A stretch of DNA of 64,000 nt from Ophiostoma sp. CBS 140.51 (Eukaryota; Ascomycota; Sordariomycetes; Ophiostomatales; Ophiostomataceae), in contig JANSLP010000050.1 of NCBI GenBank assembly GCA_029298735.1, positions 1-64,000 of the forward strand, in the 5' to 3' direction. The notes below the pieces were generated by a model. It was given only the letters and a program-made list of their open reading frames with translations, was not told the origin of the DNA and searched no databases. Shown in pieces: positions 51,335 through 64,000 of the stretch. The position numbers were made by a program, and so were the translations under genes. Numbering within the stretch: position 1 is the stretch's first letter; each line of letters starts with the position of its first letter.

Positions 51335-54300
51335 AGTATGAATTCCTGTTTCCTCCTCGGATGACCTTTTCGAAATGTTAGCTGGTTGTGTTCACGTCGA
51401 GAAAAAGTAGCGTGACGCGTCGATAAGAAAAACGCTAAGTGGGCATAGCGTTGGGGAGAGAAGGGAAAAAAAGACGCTAAAATCCGAAAGTCAAAGACGC
51501 GCGGGAAAAAAGAAACGGGAATCAGAAACAATACGCGCGCCACTGCCTAGAATGAGATGTGACAATTCGAGATGGGTGAAGGGATGGATGCTAGCCGTTG
51601 GGCAATAGGGAAAGGGATGCGATGCGATTTCTTTCTTCTGTATCACTCTTGGTCTGGGGAAAAGAGCCAAGAGAGGGCGGCGATGCAAGGGACACGGGCA
51701 GAAGCCGGCCAAGCAAAAATCCACCGAAAAAAGAATCCACGAATCGTCGTGCGTGAGAAAAAAAGTAGTGAGCGGGAAAGGGGGGCTAGGCAGCTAATGT
51801 AGGATCGTGGGAGATCGTGACACGCTCGAAAAGTACCAAGGACGCGGCGGGCGGCCAGACACGGCACGACGACGATTTGCAGAAGAGGACGGTCGAAAAG
51901 TGCGAAAAACAGCGATAGACGGAGCAGCTGGAAGGTGCACGCGGCAAGATCCAATGAGCCAGAGCGAAAGCATGTGCAGCCCAACAAACAAAAAGGAGCG
52001 GCAGCAAATAGAGTGCCAGACAGACACACTGCAGAGATTGGGCGAACGAGATGGATGGGGGTGGGTGGCAGACAAAGGCGGCGGAGCAGTTCGTGTGCTG
52101 TCTCCCAGATTGACTAGCGAAACCCGAATGCAACGAGACAAGGAGAAAAGAAGTAAAAGAAGACAAGAGGCAACCAAATCCAGATTGTCAGATTGGGGGT
52201 TACGACTCGGCTATGTCTGCCACGTACGAGGCCACAGACCGTCACGTCAAGCCGTTCGTTGACGATCTGGCGGCTCGCATCAGGCTGAAAAGCAAAGCGA
52301 AAATCCCCGACCAAACTGAAGCCAGCCGTATGTTCTTTTTCTTTTCCTTTCTTTCCTTTCTCCCCGTGCACGGGTTCCCCTTTTCACGCCTTCTCCAGAT
52401 TTCCCGCGTTTTGAGATCTTGGCGACGTCTCCTAGAGTCTGGGCGGGCCAAAGTTGGGAGGATGGAGGCAAAAGGGTGGCTTGGATGGTCTTGTGGCCGG
52501 TTGGGCGCTCCGTCGTCTCCTGTGATCGAGTTGGCAACATAGAAAACGGGAGTGTGCTGGCTCGTCGGTACGACAGAAGGGCAGGAAACGGTGTTTGTCG
52601 CGTCTCGACTCGACGTCCGGAGAAGTAGAGGTGTCGAAGATGCCAAAGTACCAGTTGGGTGTCCAAAGTACTAGGGTGAAAAGTTTTTCTTCAACCACTA
52701 GCCACCAATCTGCTGCCAAACACAAAACGCGGGCAAAGAAACTCGAAGACACGATGTCGTGGGACGGTGCAAAGATTGCTGGAGCCGTCTCGATCCTCGA
52801 CGCCGTCCGTCTTTTGGTGTCCCCTGTGTGCCGCGTCCGAGAAAAGTCTTTCTGTGCCGCTGGCCCTGCCTTTCCTCAAGTGTCTGTCTGTCATGGTACC
52901 TCGTGCCCTTTCTGTTTCCCCACGTGCGTGTGCCCTCGTTTGCCTTGCTTGTATCGATCTTGACGTCTCTGCAGCGCGTCTGGTGCTTGTCTCGTTTGTT
53001 GTGGTCCTCTTGTTGCGCATGTCTCGTCTCGATCTTTTCGTGTCCTCTCGCGACGTGTTTTCGCGAGGCCCGCCGGCGCCCGTGTCCTTGGGAAAGGGGG
53101 AAATGGCTGCCCAGGGAGTGTTCTTGTGCTTGTTCGTCTTACCTATTGAGTTCTGGTTCTGTGAGCTGTCTCGTCGTCGATTAGATGGCAGCACACAAAA
53201 CAATTGAGATGCGATGCGATATGGGTAGGGGTGGGGATTTGCAGAGTGGATATGGTGAGGCTTAAATGCGGTCTCTCAAAAGTGGAGGGTAGGAAAGAGA
53301 AAGGACGAAGGAGGAGAGATTCTTGGGAATCTTTGAAAGAGGTTCGGGGTAAGAAAAAGAGTGGGAGAAAGAAAGAGAAAAAAAAGTGGAAGGGAAGGAA
53401 AGAAAAGAAGATGGAGTGGAGACAGGGACGAGCAAAGGGTCAAGCGTTTTTTTTTTAGGAGGGTTGGGTGTTGGAGCCAGCGAGTGGGATGGATTTTGTT
53501 TGTGGTTGGGTCTGGTAGCGTGCGAATGGAAAAGGAAAGAGCGAAGGAGCGCAGAACAAGATAAAATGAAATAAAAAAAACCAACGTGCAAGATTGGCTG
53601 TGGGCAAAAACGACGGCGCGTGTTGTGTCTGGTGGAAGGAGCAAGGGAAGGGTGGTAATAGTGGTGGTAGCGGTGATTGTGGTGGCAGTAGCGCTGTGGT
53701 GTGGTGGTAGTGGCAGAAAATTTTCCTTGCTTTTTTTCTGTGATTGCCTCTGTCTGCTTGGTCTCTTCCTTTTGATCGCGCCTTCCTTGTTGTCTTACCT
53801 TGTTGTGCTGTCTTGATTGTTTTTTTTCGGTCGGGTTTACTGGGGGCACCTGTCAGGTACCGTGGTCCGTGGTCGGGAAGGGTGGGTTCTTTTCAGTGGA
53901 TTGGAGGCTCAGTGGTAGCACTGTGGTGGTCTTTAGTGCAGCGTTTGGGTGCTGTTGTTGTGTGAGCAGGAACCGTTGAATGGCGGACGACACGGGTGGT
54001 AGTGGGTTGGGACGGATAGATGGGTGGGTATGGGTGGGTATTCGTGGAAGGAAGGAGATGGAAAAGTGGACAAGTGGAGACCGAAGGCCAAGAAGGGGAA
54101 GAACCTCTTGATATATATATTATTGGCAGGAGCGCACTTGCTTCGGAGGCCAGAACGATGAAAAAAGAGCGAGGGACGAAAAAAAAATTATGAAAAAAAA
54201 ATAGCATAAATTTTTTAAGAAAGAGATTCCAGCGCTGGGAATAAGCACTGCCCGGTAAACGTACCCGTTGACGTCTGTTTGAAAGCGAACGGCGCTTGGT

Positions 54301-56100
54301 TTTGATGGTGTGAGGCGAGAAAAAAACGCGTGGAGGGCGACGGCGGCAGGGAACAAAAAGGGACCGAGAAAGCGTGAGGATGATGGAAGGGGAAGGAGCG
54401 ACAGAGAATCTGAAGAAAAAGAGAGGACGATTAAACGGAGGTTCGAGGAAAAGGAACAGGAAAGTGCAAAGGAGCAGGTCACTGGGAAAAAAAAAGGGAG
54501 AAAAGGGACCCAAGAAACACCAGGCTCCCAGGAAGAAACGAAGAAAAAAACCAAACAGCGCTTACCCGCCGAGCCCGCAAACCCGACCAAGAATTTTCGT
54601 GCGACTAGCGGCAACTGGCAGGCAAAAAAAAAATCGTGCGCGAAGGCAAACAAACAAAGGCGACAGGGCGCGAATCGCCACGTTTTTGTCGGGCCCGGCA
54701 AAGAAGCTAAGCAGGGAGTGAAAACGGTGGTGAGGACACAATGCAGGTGGCAGCGGAGAGGGTGGGTTTGGCAGGAGCACTGAAGCAATGGGAAGGAACA
54801 ATACGGTGACGCTGAATTCAAGGGCAAACCAGACGATATAAAAAGCGCCGGAGATGCGACAAAGCAGGAAGGTGAGGACGAGCACGGGACAGGTCAGGGC
54901 AGGAGCCACGAAGGTGACAAATGGCGAGCAATCACTGCAAGTTACGAACAGGACGGGAAACTACGACCAGACGGGGCGTGCCATTTGCAGAAGGAGAGAA
55001 GGAGCCGACTTTGATACACTGTTGTCTGTTGCGCGTCAGGACGTGTCAGAGCATGCGAGTACGGAGGCACAGCACCTGAGTTTGTAGAAATCAGACACGT
55101 CGTTAGCCAAAACGGGGAAAGAAAGCGGTGGTGGCAGATTACGAGCAGCACGCCATGTACAACCGGCTGGTTGACACGGCACTCGGCGCACATAGGGGTG
55201 GCGAAAGAAGGAAAGGACGAAAGGACGGCGGTCGGCTAGTAAGGGGCACACAACGCAAAAACGCACCTGCCAACGGAAGGCGGACGAGGAAAGCCTCCAA
55301 GGGTGCAAGGCCGCTCTTTCCGCACTCGGGGTCTGCAAACCCGAGTGTCGTATGTCGTACGGTATGTTTGTATTGACCCAAATTCAGCAGGAGCCCTCGA
55401 GAGGGTGCCATCGTGAGGCCCAATGTTAACGAACATAAAATACATCAGACCGTGCTCCTGCAATATGCACACGACGTTGTCGAGAACCTCAGACATGCAT
55501 GCACCCAGGCTCGAAGACGCACGTTTTGCTGGCGCTCCATTGCTGCTCCAATGCTGGATCTGGCCTGGTCTGGGTTCGGCTGGCCAGGGGTCACTCCGAG
55601 AGCGAAAGAGAGGAGATGGCCAATGGAGTTCACGACGACGTCAAGTCTGAAGAGCGTCTGGATTAGACTGCCTTCCGTATTCGTACCGAAGAAAACAAAG
55701 GAACAACGAACGCTTGTTCTATTTCCTCTACTTGTATCTGTATATCCAGACCGGCACGGGGACAAACGGCCGGTTGCTTGACACTCGATAATGTTTGACA
55801 GGCCGGTTGCGCCTTCCTCTTTTCACCTTTCCTCGTTCGCACCTGCTCGCTGTAATTATTTTTTTCATCGAACGCGTTCTCTTCTAAAAAGAACCTCGGC
55901 GCGAAAGGGAAAAGGAAAGAAGAAAAACGTTGCAAAACGCTGCCAAAAAAGCTTCACTAAGAAAGGCAACCCGGTGAGCTAACAAAGTAGGGAAAAGTTT
56001 CTTCCCCCTTGGGCTTTGTTGACTTTTGTACTAGCTCAATGTGGCCACCAGCAAAAAAAACGACTCACCATCCTTAAGGGGCCGATTTATCAATAAAAAA
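51335..56100. other. Long purine/pyrimidine-skewed upstream region of the zinc-finger gene
   Basis: On the minus strand much of 51380-54700 is pyrimidine-rich, the composition of fungal promoters and long 5' leaders, and it lies directly upstream of the regulator's ATG. One interval (52800-53200) has the opposite skew. Open frames on both strands here are low-complexity Lys/Arg/Glu or Leu/Phe/Ser strings created by that skew. No protein gene can be supported. Confidence 0.5.
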
Positions 56101-56970
56101 ATACTGAAGTCACTGGGCGTTAGTTGGCTTGCAATTTTTCTGGTACTTCCTTATTAGGTTAGTCTTAGTCCGAACAAAGAATTTACTGACATCAACAACT
56201 GACAACCAACCACGCTGTGGTATGCTGCAAACCAAATTGAGAGAGACACAGCAAGACACAAACGAGAGGCCGTCAGCAATCGATGGAAACAGCTGCTCGG
56301 CGAGGCAGCCAGACAAATCAAACAGATGGGTTGCCGGTGACGAGTGCAACGTGCTCTTCAAAAAATACTCAACATATTTTTTCGAGTTTCGTGGGCAGCC
56401 GACGTGGAATTTCCTCCTTTGTACACAGTACAAGCAAATTCCAGGCAAAAGGGCCTCCGAACCGGGCCATGTCAACGCAATGGCAGAGGATTGACGAGAT
56501 CACAAATTGTTCCGTAGCAAATGCACCGCCGTTCGCTGAATTGCCTGCCGCTGGGACCACGATGAGACTAGCCAGGCCGGCAACAGAATTGGCTCCGTGG
56601 GCGCGAAGACAACGCGAAGGAAAAAACGACGTCGTACTCGTAGCAGAAGGAAGGAGGTTGGTGTGAGGATTGCACGAAAAAGGACTTCGCTACGGTGGCG
56701 CTAGTCCAAAAAGAAGCAGCCATGGAAAGAAGGAACAAAACGTTGTCAACAAGGGGCCGAGGCCAGGCCAGACCAGGCTGGGCTGCACGACTCGCGCCTT
56801 CCTTCTACCATGATGACCTTCAACGGAAGACAAAACCAGCAAAACGGTGGCCGGGAAGGGATGATGACGGGTGCTCCGTTGCAGGGGAAGGAACTACCTG
56901 GCCAGTGGGCAAGATTAGCGAACGGGCAGGGCAAAAAGCAATATATTGACAAAAATAAAGAGCTTCAAAA

Positions 56971-56990
56971 AGAGAGAGAGAGAGAGAGAG
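56971..56990. repeat. (AG)10 microsatellite
   Basis: Ten perfect AG dinucleotides flanked by A-rich sequence. Confidence 0.95.
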
Positions 56991-58073
56991 AAAAGAAAGC
57001 AAAAAGAAAGTTCATCGTCAAATTGCCATGTCTTGCTGCGGAAGCGGGCAACATTGCCAACAGAGCTAGCCAACAGAGCAGTGACGTTGAATAAAGCAGG
57101 TCTGAACAAACAACCTCTGTTTGAATTCGAAAGTCTGCCTGTCTGCCTCGGAGGATTATTTGGCGTTGTCACTGGCGAAGGAATGGACCTGGAGGGCAGA
57201 GGCAAAGGGAGGATGCAGCTCCTTTTTTTCATTGTCTCGTCTTTGACTCCTTGCTCACAACCAAACTTCGTAAACCATACGACGTATCTGATTCTGATCG
57301 AACAGCGATCAACCAACCAGGCTGCGTAGGTATGTATCGAACATTGCAACCAGTTTTGACACCGGCCGGTTGGTGGTACGGGACACTCGTAGCCTTGGGC
57401 CAGGGAGAAGGGAGCGTGTCTCTCCCTCCGAGCCGTAGCTAGGTGGCCCTATGCCGCTTGTTTTGCCTCGGAGAATTGGGGTGGGCCTTGTGTTCAAAAG
57501 CCGTGTTTGACAGACGGCGTATGGCTGCCCTCTTTATTTTTCTGGATTTTTCTTCAACCTTTGTTTTTATCTGTTAAATTGTAATTTGGTTTTTATTCGG
57601 TTTTTCTACTACCTTCCGATGAGAACAAAGCATGGGCAATCGAATAAAAATCTGGCAATAATCAAAAATGAAAAGGGAATAAGAGGCGTTGTCCGTTCAG
57701 CGGCTCACTGCAAAAAAAAATGCGGCCGAATACAGAAAGTAGAAAAAAGCGCGCTGTTGCCGCAAGAGCGAGGATAGATGTTGCAGTCAAGACCAGCAAA
57801 GTAGCCGGTGTTGTTGCAGTAGGTATCTTTCTGCATTATGTACATAAAAAAGCGACTTACCTTAACAAAAGCCAGCAAAGGAACGTAATTTTGTGCAAGT
57901 ACGCGGAGTCGCTGTTTCCCGGCCTTTGCCCGATTCGGAGAGTGAAGCCGCGCATGGAGACTCTTTTAGGACTAGCGCTTGAGCAAAAGAAGGAAGAGGC
58001 TGGCCGAAAAAAGCAACCGCACGGAAAGTGGCCAACACCAGCACAAAACGTTTCCAGGCACTGAGTAGGAGCT

Positions 58074-58099
58074 AAAAAAAAAAAAAAAAAAAAAAAAAA
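58074..58099. repeat. Poly(A) run of 26
   Basis: Twenty-six consecutive A on the plus strand, the longest homopolymer in the window. It is followed by an AGAACGAAAAAGAACG direct-repeat segment. It might be the tail of a retroposed copy, but no source gene or target-site duplication is recognisable. Confidence 0.9.
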
Positions 58100-60057
58100 G
58101 AACGAAAAAGAACGAAGTGTTCTTGGGAAAATACGAGTAGCCACTGGGCAAAATACACATTCTGGGTAAATATAGCGAGCGTAGGCTCCGAGACTTTGTT
58201 CATAATAGGCCAGAGATTTTCTTTCATAATTTCTAACTGTAGTTCTTGCTGTCGCTCGCGCCTTCCCTATCTGGACAGGGGCATCGAATGTCAATGCCAT
58301 GTTGTCACGCATATCAATATTGAATATTCTGTACTCCTGAATGTAAATGTATTTTCTGCGGCTCAGCCCAAATCGTGCACACTCTGCACTGGAAACACGT
58401 TCTCGCGTCCGTCGGAACGATACGAGTTTGCAACCGCCCATCTGACGCCCATTGTGAGATATGTCGGGCCTTTTTTGCTGGCTTCGCTCACCACACCAGA
58501 GCAGTAGCTTGGTTTTTATATCGTATTATCTATTTTTTTTTATTCTTTATTCTTTCCCTCTCGGCTGGCACACGGATATACGAAGATGGAAAGCGTGAAC
58601 CTACAGCAAAAAGAGACACACTTGCGGTGCCTGCTATGCCGCGCCTATGCTGGCCACAAAAAGCGTTGAAAACCTACCTCGAACATGTGTTTCTTGTTGC
58701 ACGCGTCAGACCGCTGTCAGTGTTGTTTCCAGGGGTTTGGAGAGTGCATTACGTTCTCTCTTATTTCTCCATTGATTTATTTATATATGTTAAATGGTCC
58801 CCGGTGGAAAGGGATGGGTCGGAGAATAATGATCGGCTGACCTGTCAGCAGGCCTGTCTTCCTCCTGAGTTTCGTTAAAAGGGAGACCAGACAGGGAGCG
58901 AAAGGCTGTGGCGGCTGCCTCGAAAAAGAAAAGAAAGAAAAGGCAGTAAAAATCAGAGCACACAGCAGAATCGCAAACAAAGCCAGTGGCCGAGGTTTGA
59001 AATCACAAAACACCCCTAGTCAGCCAAGTGGCAGTGGTAAGATTCCGCCGTCCGAGTGATACATGGCACGGACTCGCGTTGCCTATTTGACATGCCATCT
59101 TACCTTGAGACTCTTGGGGCAACATGTGTAGGTAGCAAAGAGAAAAAAAGGGAAACTACACGGTCCAGAGACGCCCCTGGGCAAATGGTGGGCGCGACTG
59201 ACACACGACCGGCGTCTGCCAGCGGCAAAGACGGCGAAAGAAGGAGGAAAAACGAATATGAAAAATATGCAGGATAATCAAGAACCACAAAGACAAAAGC
59301 CAAGCCTTTGATTTGTGGTTTAACTTTTCGTTATGTCAATATTTGTCTGCGCTTTTCACATGTTCATTTCGGAAGTACTTTGTCATATGCTGGGAAGTCT
59401 TCCGATTGTTTGCGCTGTCTACCAATTGCAAATTGTTGGGCGCACTTAGTTTTCGATGATCCGCAGACTTTTGAGCAGCTCTTTGTCACATTTCCATTCT
59501 CGTTTAACAGTCAATTCCATTCGTTTGGAGCGAGCAATACTACGAGATCTGGCTACGAGTTGATAAAAGCAAATGGGCAAAATGGGTCAGAAAGAGCAAA
59601 GAAGGACATGCCAAAAGAAAGCAGAAGCTTTCGGAAGGCCTGCCGGCGACAATCCCACCTCAACATTGAAGACACGGAGAGACAATGGATGATCTTGAGG
59701 TCCGGGGCCTTGTCAAGCTTTGTCTCTCACAGCCCCAGCAGTCATCGTACTGAGGAGCTGCATCCAACAACGCCCCTAAGCCCCTATTGAGCACATAACT
59801 CCCTGCATGCTCCGTCGAGGTGCAGCCGTGTCGCGTGCTTTCTACAAGGAAAAGAAAGCAACCAGAAAAGCAAGGCTGTGCCATACGAACAAACAACATA
59901 ACACATTGATACTTGTCAGATACTTTTGTGCCTTTGTAAGATGCTCGTATGTGATCATCCGATCTGCCCCAACACAAACAACAAAACCTCTCGGCGATCC
60001 TTTGGAAGGGCAAGAATAAGTAAAACCAAAACGGTCTCCAAAGAAAAGAGGTGTGTG

Positions 60058-60077
60058 GTGTGTGTGTGTGTGTGTGT
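60058..60077. repeat. (GT)10 microsatellite
   Basis: Perfect GT dinucleotide run preceded by an interrupted GTGTGTG, in non-coding sequence. Confidence 0.93.
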
Positions 60078-63000
60078 GGCATGACTGACAAAGCACACAT
60101 TGGTGAGTGCCAGGTTCAAACAGCTTCCTTGTAAATAAAACGCATTGCCAGCACAGCATCGGCGGTCAGAAAAAATTCATAACAGTCACTCAATCCAACC
60201 TTCTTACCGCCATAGTGGCGATAGATTGGATATGACGATGTGCTTTCTCTTTGATTTGCCCCATCCCATGTCTCTCTGTCTCCCATGTCAGCAGCTGCAG
60301 AGACATACGGCACACACATAGCACACAGAAAACGTGCACCCGTATTTTTGGACACAGGTAGCACAGCATGAACCTTGTTCAGCGGAGCCCACAGGCGGGC
60401 AAGGCGGGATCAGGGCAGTGGGACGGTGTTGTGAACCACCAAAAGGAAGCCTTTTCTCGGCCTTCTAGAAGCCAGTTTGCAGCAGGTGCTTTCGGCAAGG
60501 GGCCCCAAAAATTTTAGGGGTGTGGATGAGTGGGTTTTTGGGGGGCAGAAGGCGGGCTCCACAGAAGAAAGGGGACTGGACGCCACCAAAACGCGCGACG
60601 GGGACCCTCCTGAGGCCCTCTCAAGCATGCTGGATAATACTGGGTAATACTGGGTACAGGCCGTGCTGGGGGGTCAAAAAGGTGGAAAGGGAGGGACGGA
60701 AAGCCCACGGAAAGCCCACTCACTCTTTAATACGGAGCATATTTTGTGTGGTTCCAGGAACGTGTCCGTCTCGAGCGACGATGCAATACCGAGCCTATGA
60801 TGCATCTCCGTATTGTGGGACATTGTCTGTTGTTCCCCTGGAAGAAGGAACGCGAAAACGTGAGCGCAAGGTTTCGAGAGATCATGGCTCATGGGTGCAG
60901 CCATCCTTCGTGTCGTTGCCTCCGGAACGGAGCGTGGTTTTGGGTTTGATTTTGATTTTTGATTTTTTTCCTTTTCTCGAACAAGCCAATCAATATGCTG
61001 TTAGAAGGGTGGCGGTTGGAGCTAAGATCTAAGATAGTTGCATTTTCAATGATTTTTGTCTCGTTAAAAAGGACGATTTATTGGTTTCTCTTGTAAACAT
61101 AAGCCTGATAGCACCATAATAGCCAGTTTTAAAAGAGAAAACGCCACGCAAAGAAGAAGAAAGAATAAAGACACACAAAAGAAAAGAAACCCGCCCAACC
61201 GCGTAGCCGCTGGCGCGGAAAACTGCCCTTTGTGGTAGCCCCTTTGAGTGCTTTTTGAATTTCCCAGTGACGTGACACCCCCCTATTTTGCTATTTCGGG
61301 GGCGGTGCACCGTAATATTGAATTAGACATCCCAACGATACCGCACATTCCCAGCGAGGCGGACCGGTTTTGCCGCCCCTGCGCACACACAACCATGCGC
61401 ACCTGACATGTTCCGTCGAGAGCCTGGAAGGCCCTGGGAATCAAGCACAGACCTGGGCGCATTCTGCACAGACGTTTCTGGCCCGTCTTGAAATTTTGGG
61501 GATGTGACACGAGGAACAACAGGTTGCCAGCAGTCTTTGTGGCCGCGTATTTCATCATGAGATTGCAATAGCCAATAAATAAAAAAGCCTCGAAGCGAAG
61601 AGCCAAATCGGACCGTCTGGGACAGGCCGCCGAGGCTTTCTGTTCTGTTGGCAGGCAAGTCAAACGGAGCAGGAAGTAAGATAAGCTATACATAATCCCG
61701 AAAACAATATGCTACACATAGAGAAGAAAAAACGCTGGAGAGTAAAAGAGAGTCACTGGAAATGATGTTGCAGGGCCACATCAACCCCAAAACGGTATTG
61801 CAATTTCGAAGGTAGGGGAAGGGCACATGGTGGCTGGGAAATAGGGGGCTTTGATAGGTATCTTGCCGCCGTATGCTATCAGAATGTCGTCTCGCTGTTT
61901 CGTCAGTTGTCAGCCAGGCGATGTTCATAAAAGAGACGATGCCACTGAAGCATAGTGGATGATTCCTTTCTGTTCGAGAAGAAGTGTCTACGGAGTGATA
62001 ATACATATCTCACGCTCCAGCCTTCTCAAAGTGGATACTCTTTGTGTTCCCATATTTTTGCTCTCCGTTCGTTCTCTCGACGGTCTGCCACGAGATGGGA
62101 GATGCCGAGCCCTTGTCTTTTGGGTCCTGTGCTGCCGATGGAGACCCTCCTGAAGAGTGCACTGGAAATAGGAGGACTCCGCTGGTATTACTCTGTGCCT
62201 GAAGCCCTCCTCTCTCTTTCTGTCTGACCCCTGGACAACATGACACGACGCGGGATGCGCGTGGGATATTTTGATTTTTGGTGGCCCAGCAGAAAGCCCC
62301 CTGGTCAGTTCAATCTCATGTTCGGTTGGGGGCCGAAAAGGCGACAGTACATCTGCGCAATCTCGTAACGATATGCGAATGGAAGAGGTCCTGCTGGCTC
62401 CCCTTGTTGCAAAAAATTGCGATACCGCACTGAATATATGTCGTATTACTGGCAGCGTTGCAGGGACGGGAATATCAAAAAATGTGGCACGGCACATGAG
62501 CATCTCATCTTTTCTCTCGCTCTCTCTCTTCAGACCGCCATTTTACAACAATACCTCCTTTGCATGTGTCTGCGAGATTGAGTATATCCCCTTTTCCAGA
62601 TGCCGCACAAGAGACGAAAAAGACGTTGGATGAGATCGTTGAAGGTCCACTCCCCCTTCGTCAATCGTCAACGGTGTGTGCAGTTCTGGTATTTTGTGGT
62701 ATTTGATTCTCTGTACGACGTGCCTTACTTTTTGCATCTCGTGCTACTGCACAGAGCAAGAAAGAGTGCAGCGTTTTAATGTACAAAGGACGAATGTTTG
62801 GAGCTTCAAAGTTGGGGGTCACGTCCGTTGTGGGAGGAGAAAGGGCATAAAAGTATCGAGGCTGCACGAATTCTCGGAGAATCAAGACACGACAAGCAAA
62901 GAAGAAAAAGGGACCCGCCAGCCCACATCACCGGGAAAGACGACAGCTCCAAAAAAAAATCTGGGAAGGCCCCCAATTTAATATATCTTGAACCTCTGGA

Positions 63001-64000
63001 GATTCGTGATCTTGACGACATCAACGTGGAGAGAAATTGATGCTGAACAATGACTGTTGGAATGTTTGGATTGGAAATAATAGATCGAAAGGGCGCTATT
63101 TCTTGTGCATAAATCAATATCATTGTATTTTTGGTTGTATTTATTTTAAAACTACAATTTCTTTATGTTCATTTGATTTTGTAAAGAAAAAAAAGTTTAT
63201 TTTCTTCGTTCATTTATCGAGACCAGAGTCGATGGCAAGTCATGAAAACACGACAATGAATTAAATGGCGCTTACCGCGGGAAAAGTAAAAGAAAAGGGA
63301 ACACACTTCATCTGCTTAAAATTTCGTACCTGGGGGTGACGGTATTATTTGCGACGTATGACTTTTGTTCTCAGTTTCGGTTTGTGTTTTTGCGGCCTGC
63401 GTATCTTACGAATATCTGACACGGTCCACGTCTGACGGGGAGCCAATTTATTCATTGCGTCTTCGTTCGCATGTTCACCGCACAAGTAGCCACGCACAAC
63501 AGAACGCACACACCACCCAAGATCAACCCACAGACAAAACTGGGTGTGTGGAAGGACCTAGGGTGTTGCAGTTTTGAGCGCGTGTGAAGGGTTGAAAGTG
63601 TGAAGTGTGTGTGCGAAAGCGACAGAGGTGGCCAGCTGGAAATAGGCCGTCGAACAGGGGGACAAAAAGTGCAGGGGCAAAAAGTGCAGGGGAGAGTGCA
63701 CGGAATAAACCGCAAATACGGAGAAACTCGAAAGTACACTTTTGCAGAAGACAGAGCATTACTAGCGAGTTCGGGAGGGCCAGGAGGTGAAGGAGGGTGA
63801 GGGCATACGAGGGGAGAGTATTGTGAGCACATAGAGACTCAGAGTGACGATGTATTCCGCACAAGTTCAGTTTTGATTTTGATTCCCATCAAGTTGCAGA
63901 CAAGGACGTCAGGTACTTTTGAATATCCGAATCGCCAGCGAACAAAAAAAAAAGTGGACAGGCAACCTGGACGGTTCCCGGGACTCTGGGCGAGCGTGAG

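Larger units (their letters stand above)
56101..64000. other. Gene-free right end of the window
   Basis: 7.9 kb of mixed composition with short microsatellites, TACGGAG-type motifs (about 60733, 61988, 63716) and scattered open frames of up to 170 codons that look random on both strands. No conserved domain, tRNA, rRNA or transposon end was recognised. A gene with many short exons could still be missed by eye. Confidence 0.45.

Noticed and set aside
54120..54827. 235-codon minus-strand frame rich in Phe/Ser/Leu
   Set aside because: Produced by the pyrimidine skew of the upstream region of the zinc-finger gene.
59308..59790. 160-codon plus-strand frame
   Set aside because: No domain, no codon bias; comparable frames occur throughout this non-coding tract.

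Overview
The window is nuclear DNA of a filamentous ascomycete (Pezizomycotina, most likely a Sordariomycete). The evidence is eukaryotic genes with short GT-AG introns of about 60-150 nt, branch sites of the CTAAC/CTGAC type, GC-biased third codon positions in coding DNA, GC-poorer spacers with pyrimidine-rich leaders, and a mould-type gene set (CYP61/ERG5, URA5, FOL1, a GPI-anchored Cys-rich wall protein). Order and genus cannot be fixed from the sequence alone. I see no transposon with intact ends, no rRNA gene, and no tRNA I can support. Gene density is low: about 15 confident protein genes in 64 kb.

Layout, left to right: a GPI-anchored cysteine-rich secreted protein (3791-4549 +); an unrecognised Gln-tailed protein (6606-7472 -) divergent from a BTB-bromodomain protein (8939-10763 +); TIM21 (11067-11952 -) divergent from the ArfGAP GLO3 (12745-14466 +); a nitronate monooxygenase-like flavoprotein (15854-17144 -) divergent from the folate enzyme FOL1, HPPK-DHPS (18975-20739 +); a type II CAX cation/H+ exchanger (25487-27384 +); the deubiquitinase OTU1 (27918-28965 -) divergent from an RSC1-type double-bromodomain/BAH chromatin remodeler subunit (30744-34532 +); a GNAT N-acetyltransferase (35400-36143 +) convergent with URA5 (36509-37228 -); ERG5 sterol C-22 desaturase (39331-41106 -); a 5 kb spacer holding possible unassigned exons on the minus strand; a small Lys/Ala-rich protein (46076-46468 +); and a large C2H2 zinc-finger/fungal-trans regulator (48115-51334 -). 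The last 12.7 kb (51335-64000) contains no gene I can support and lies upstream of that regulator.

The genes do not form a biosynthetic cluster. They are mostly housekeeping: mitochondrial import, vesicle traffic, folate, pyrimidine and ergosterol synthesis, vacuolar ion exchange, ubiquitin editing, plus three chromatin/transcription regulators. Four divergent pairs (6606/8939, TIM21/GLO3, NMO/FOL1, OTU1/RSC1) share intergenic promoters of 0.8-1.8 kb. Exon joins were worked out by hand from splice signals, reading-frame phase and protein continuity. Every joined model gives an uninterrupted frame, with total lengths divisible by three.

The observations most worth a second look are the BTB-bromodomain fusion with a Trp at the usual acetyl-lysine Asn position, the CAX protein lacking the canonical Gly-Asn repeat signatures, the long silent region upstream of the zinc-finger regulator, and possible cryptic exons near 44.2-44.65 kb. 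I found no convincing wholly new multi-gene system.
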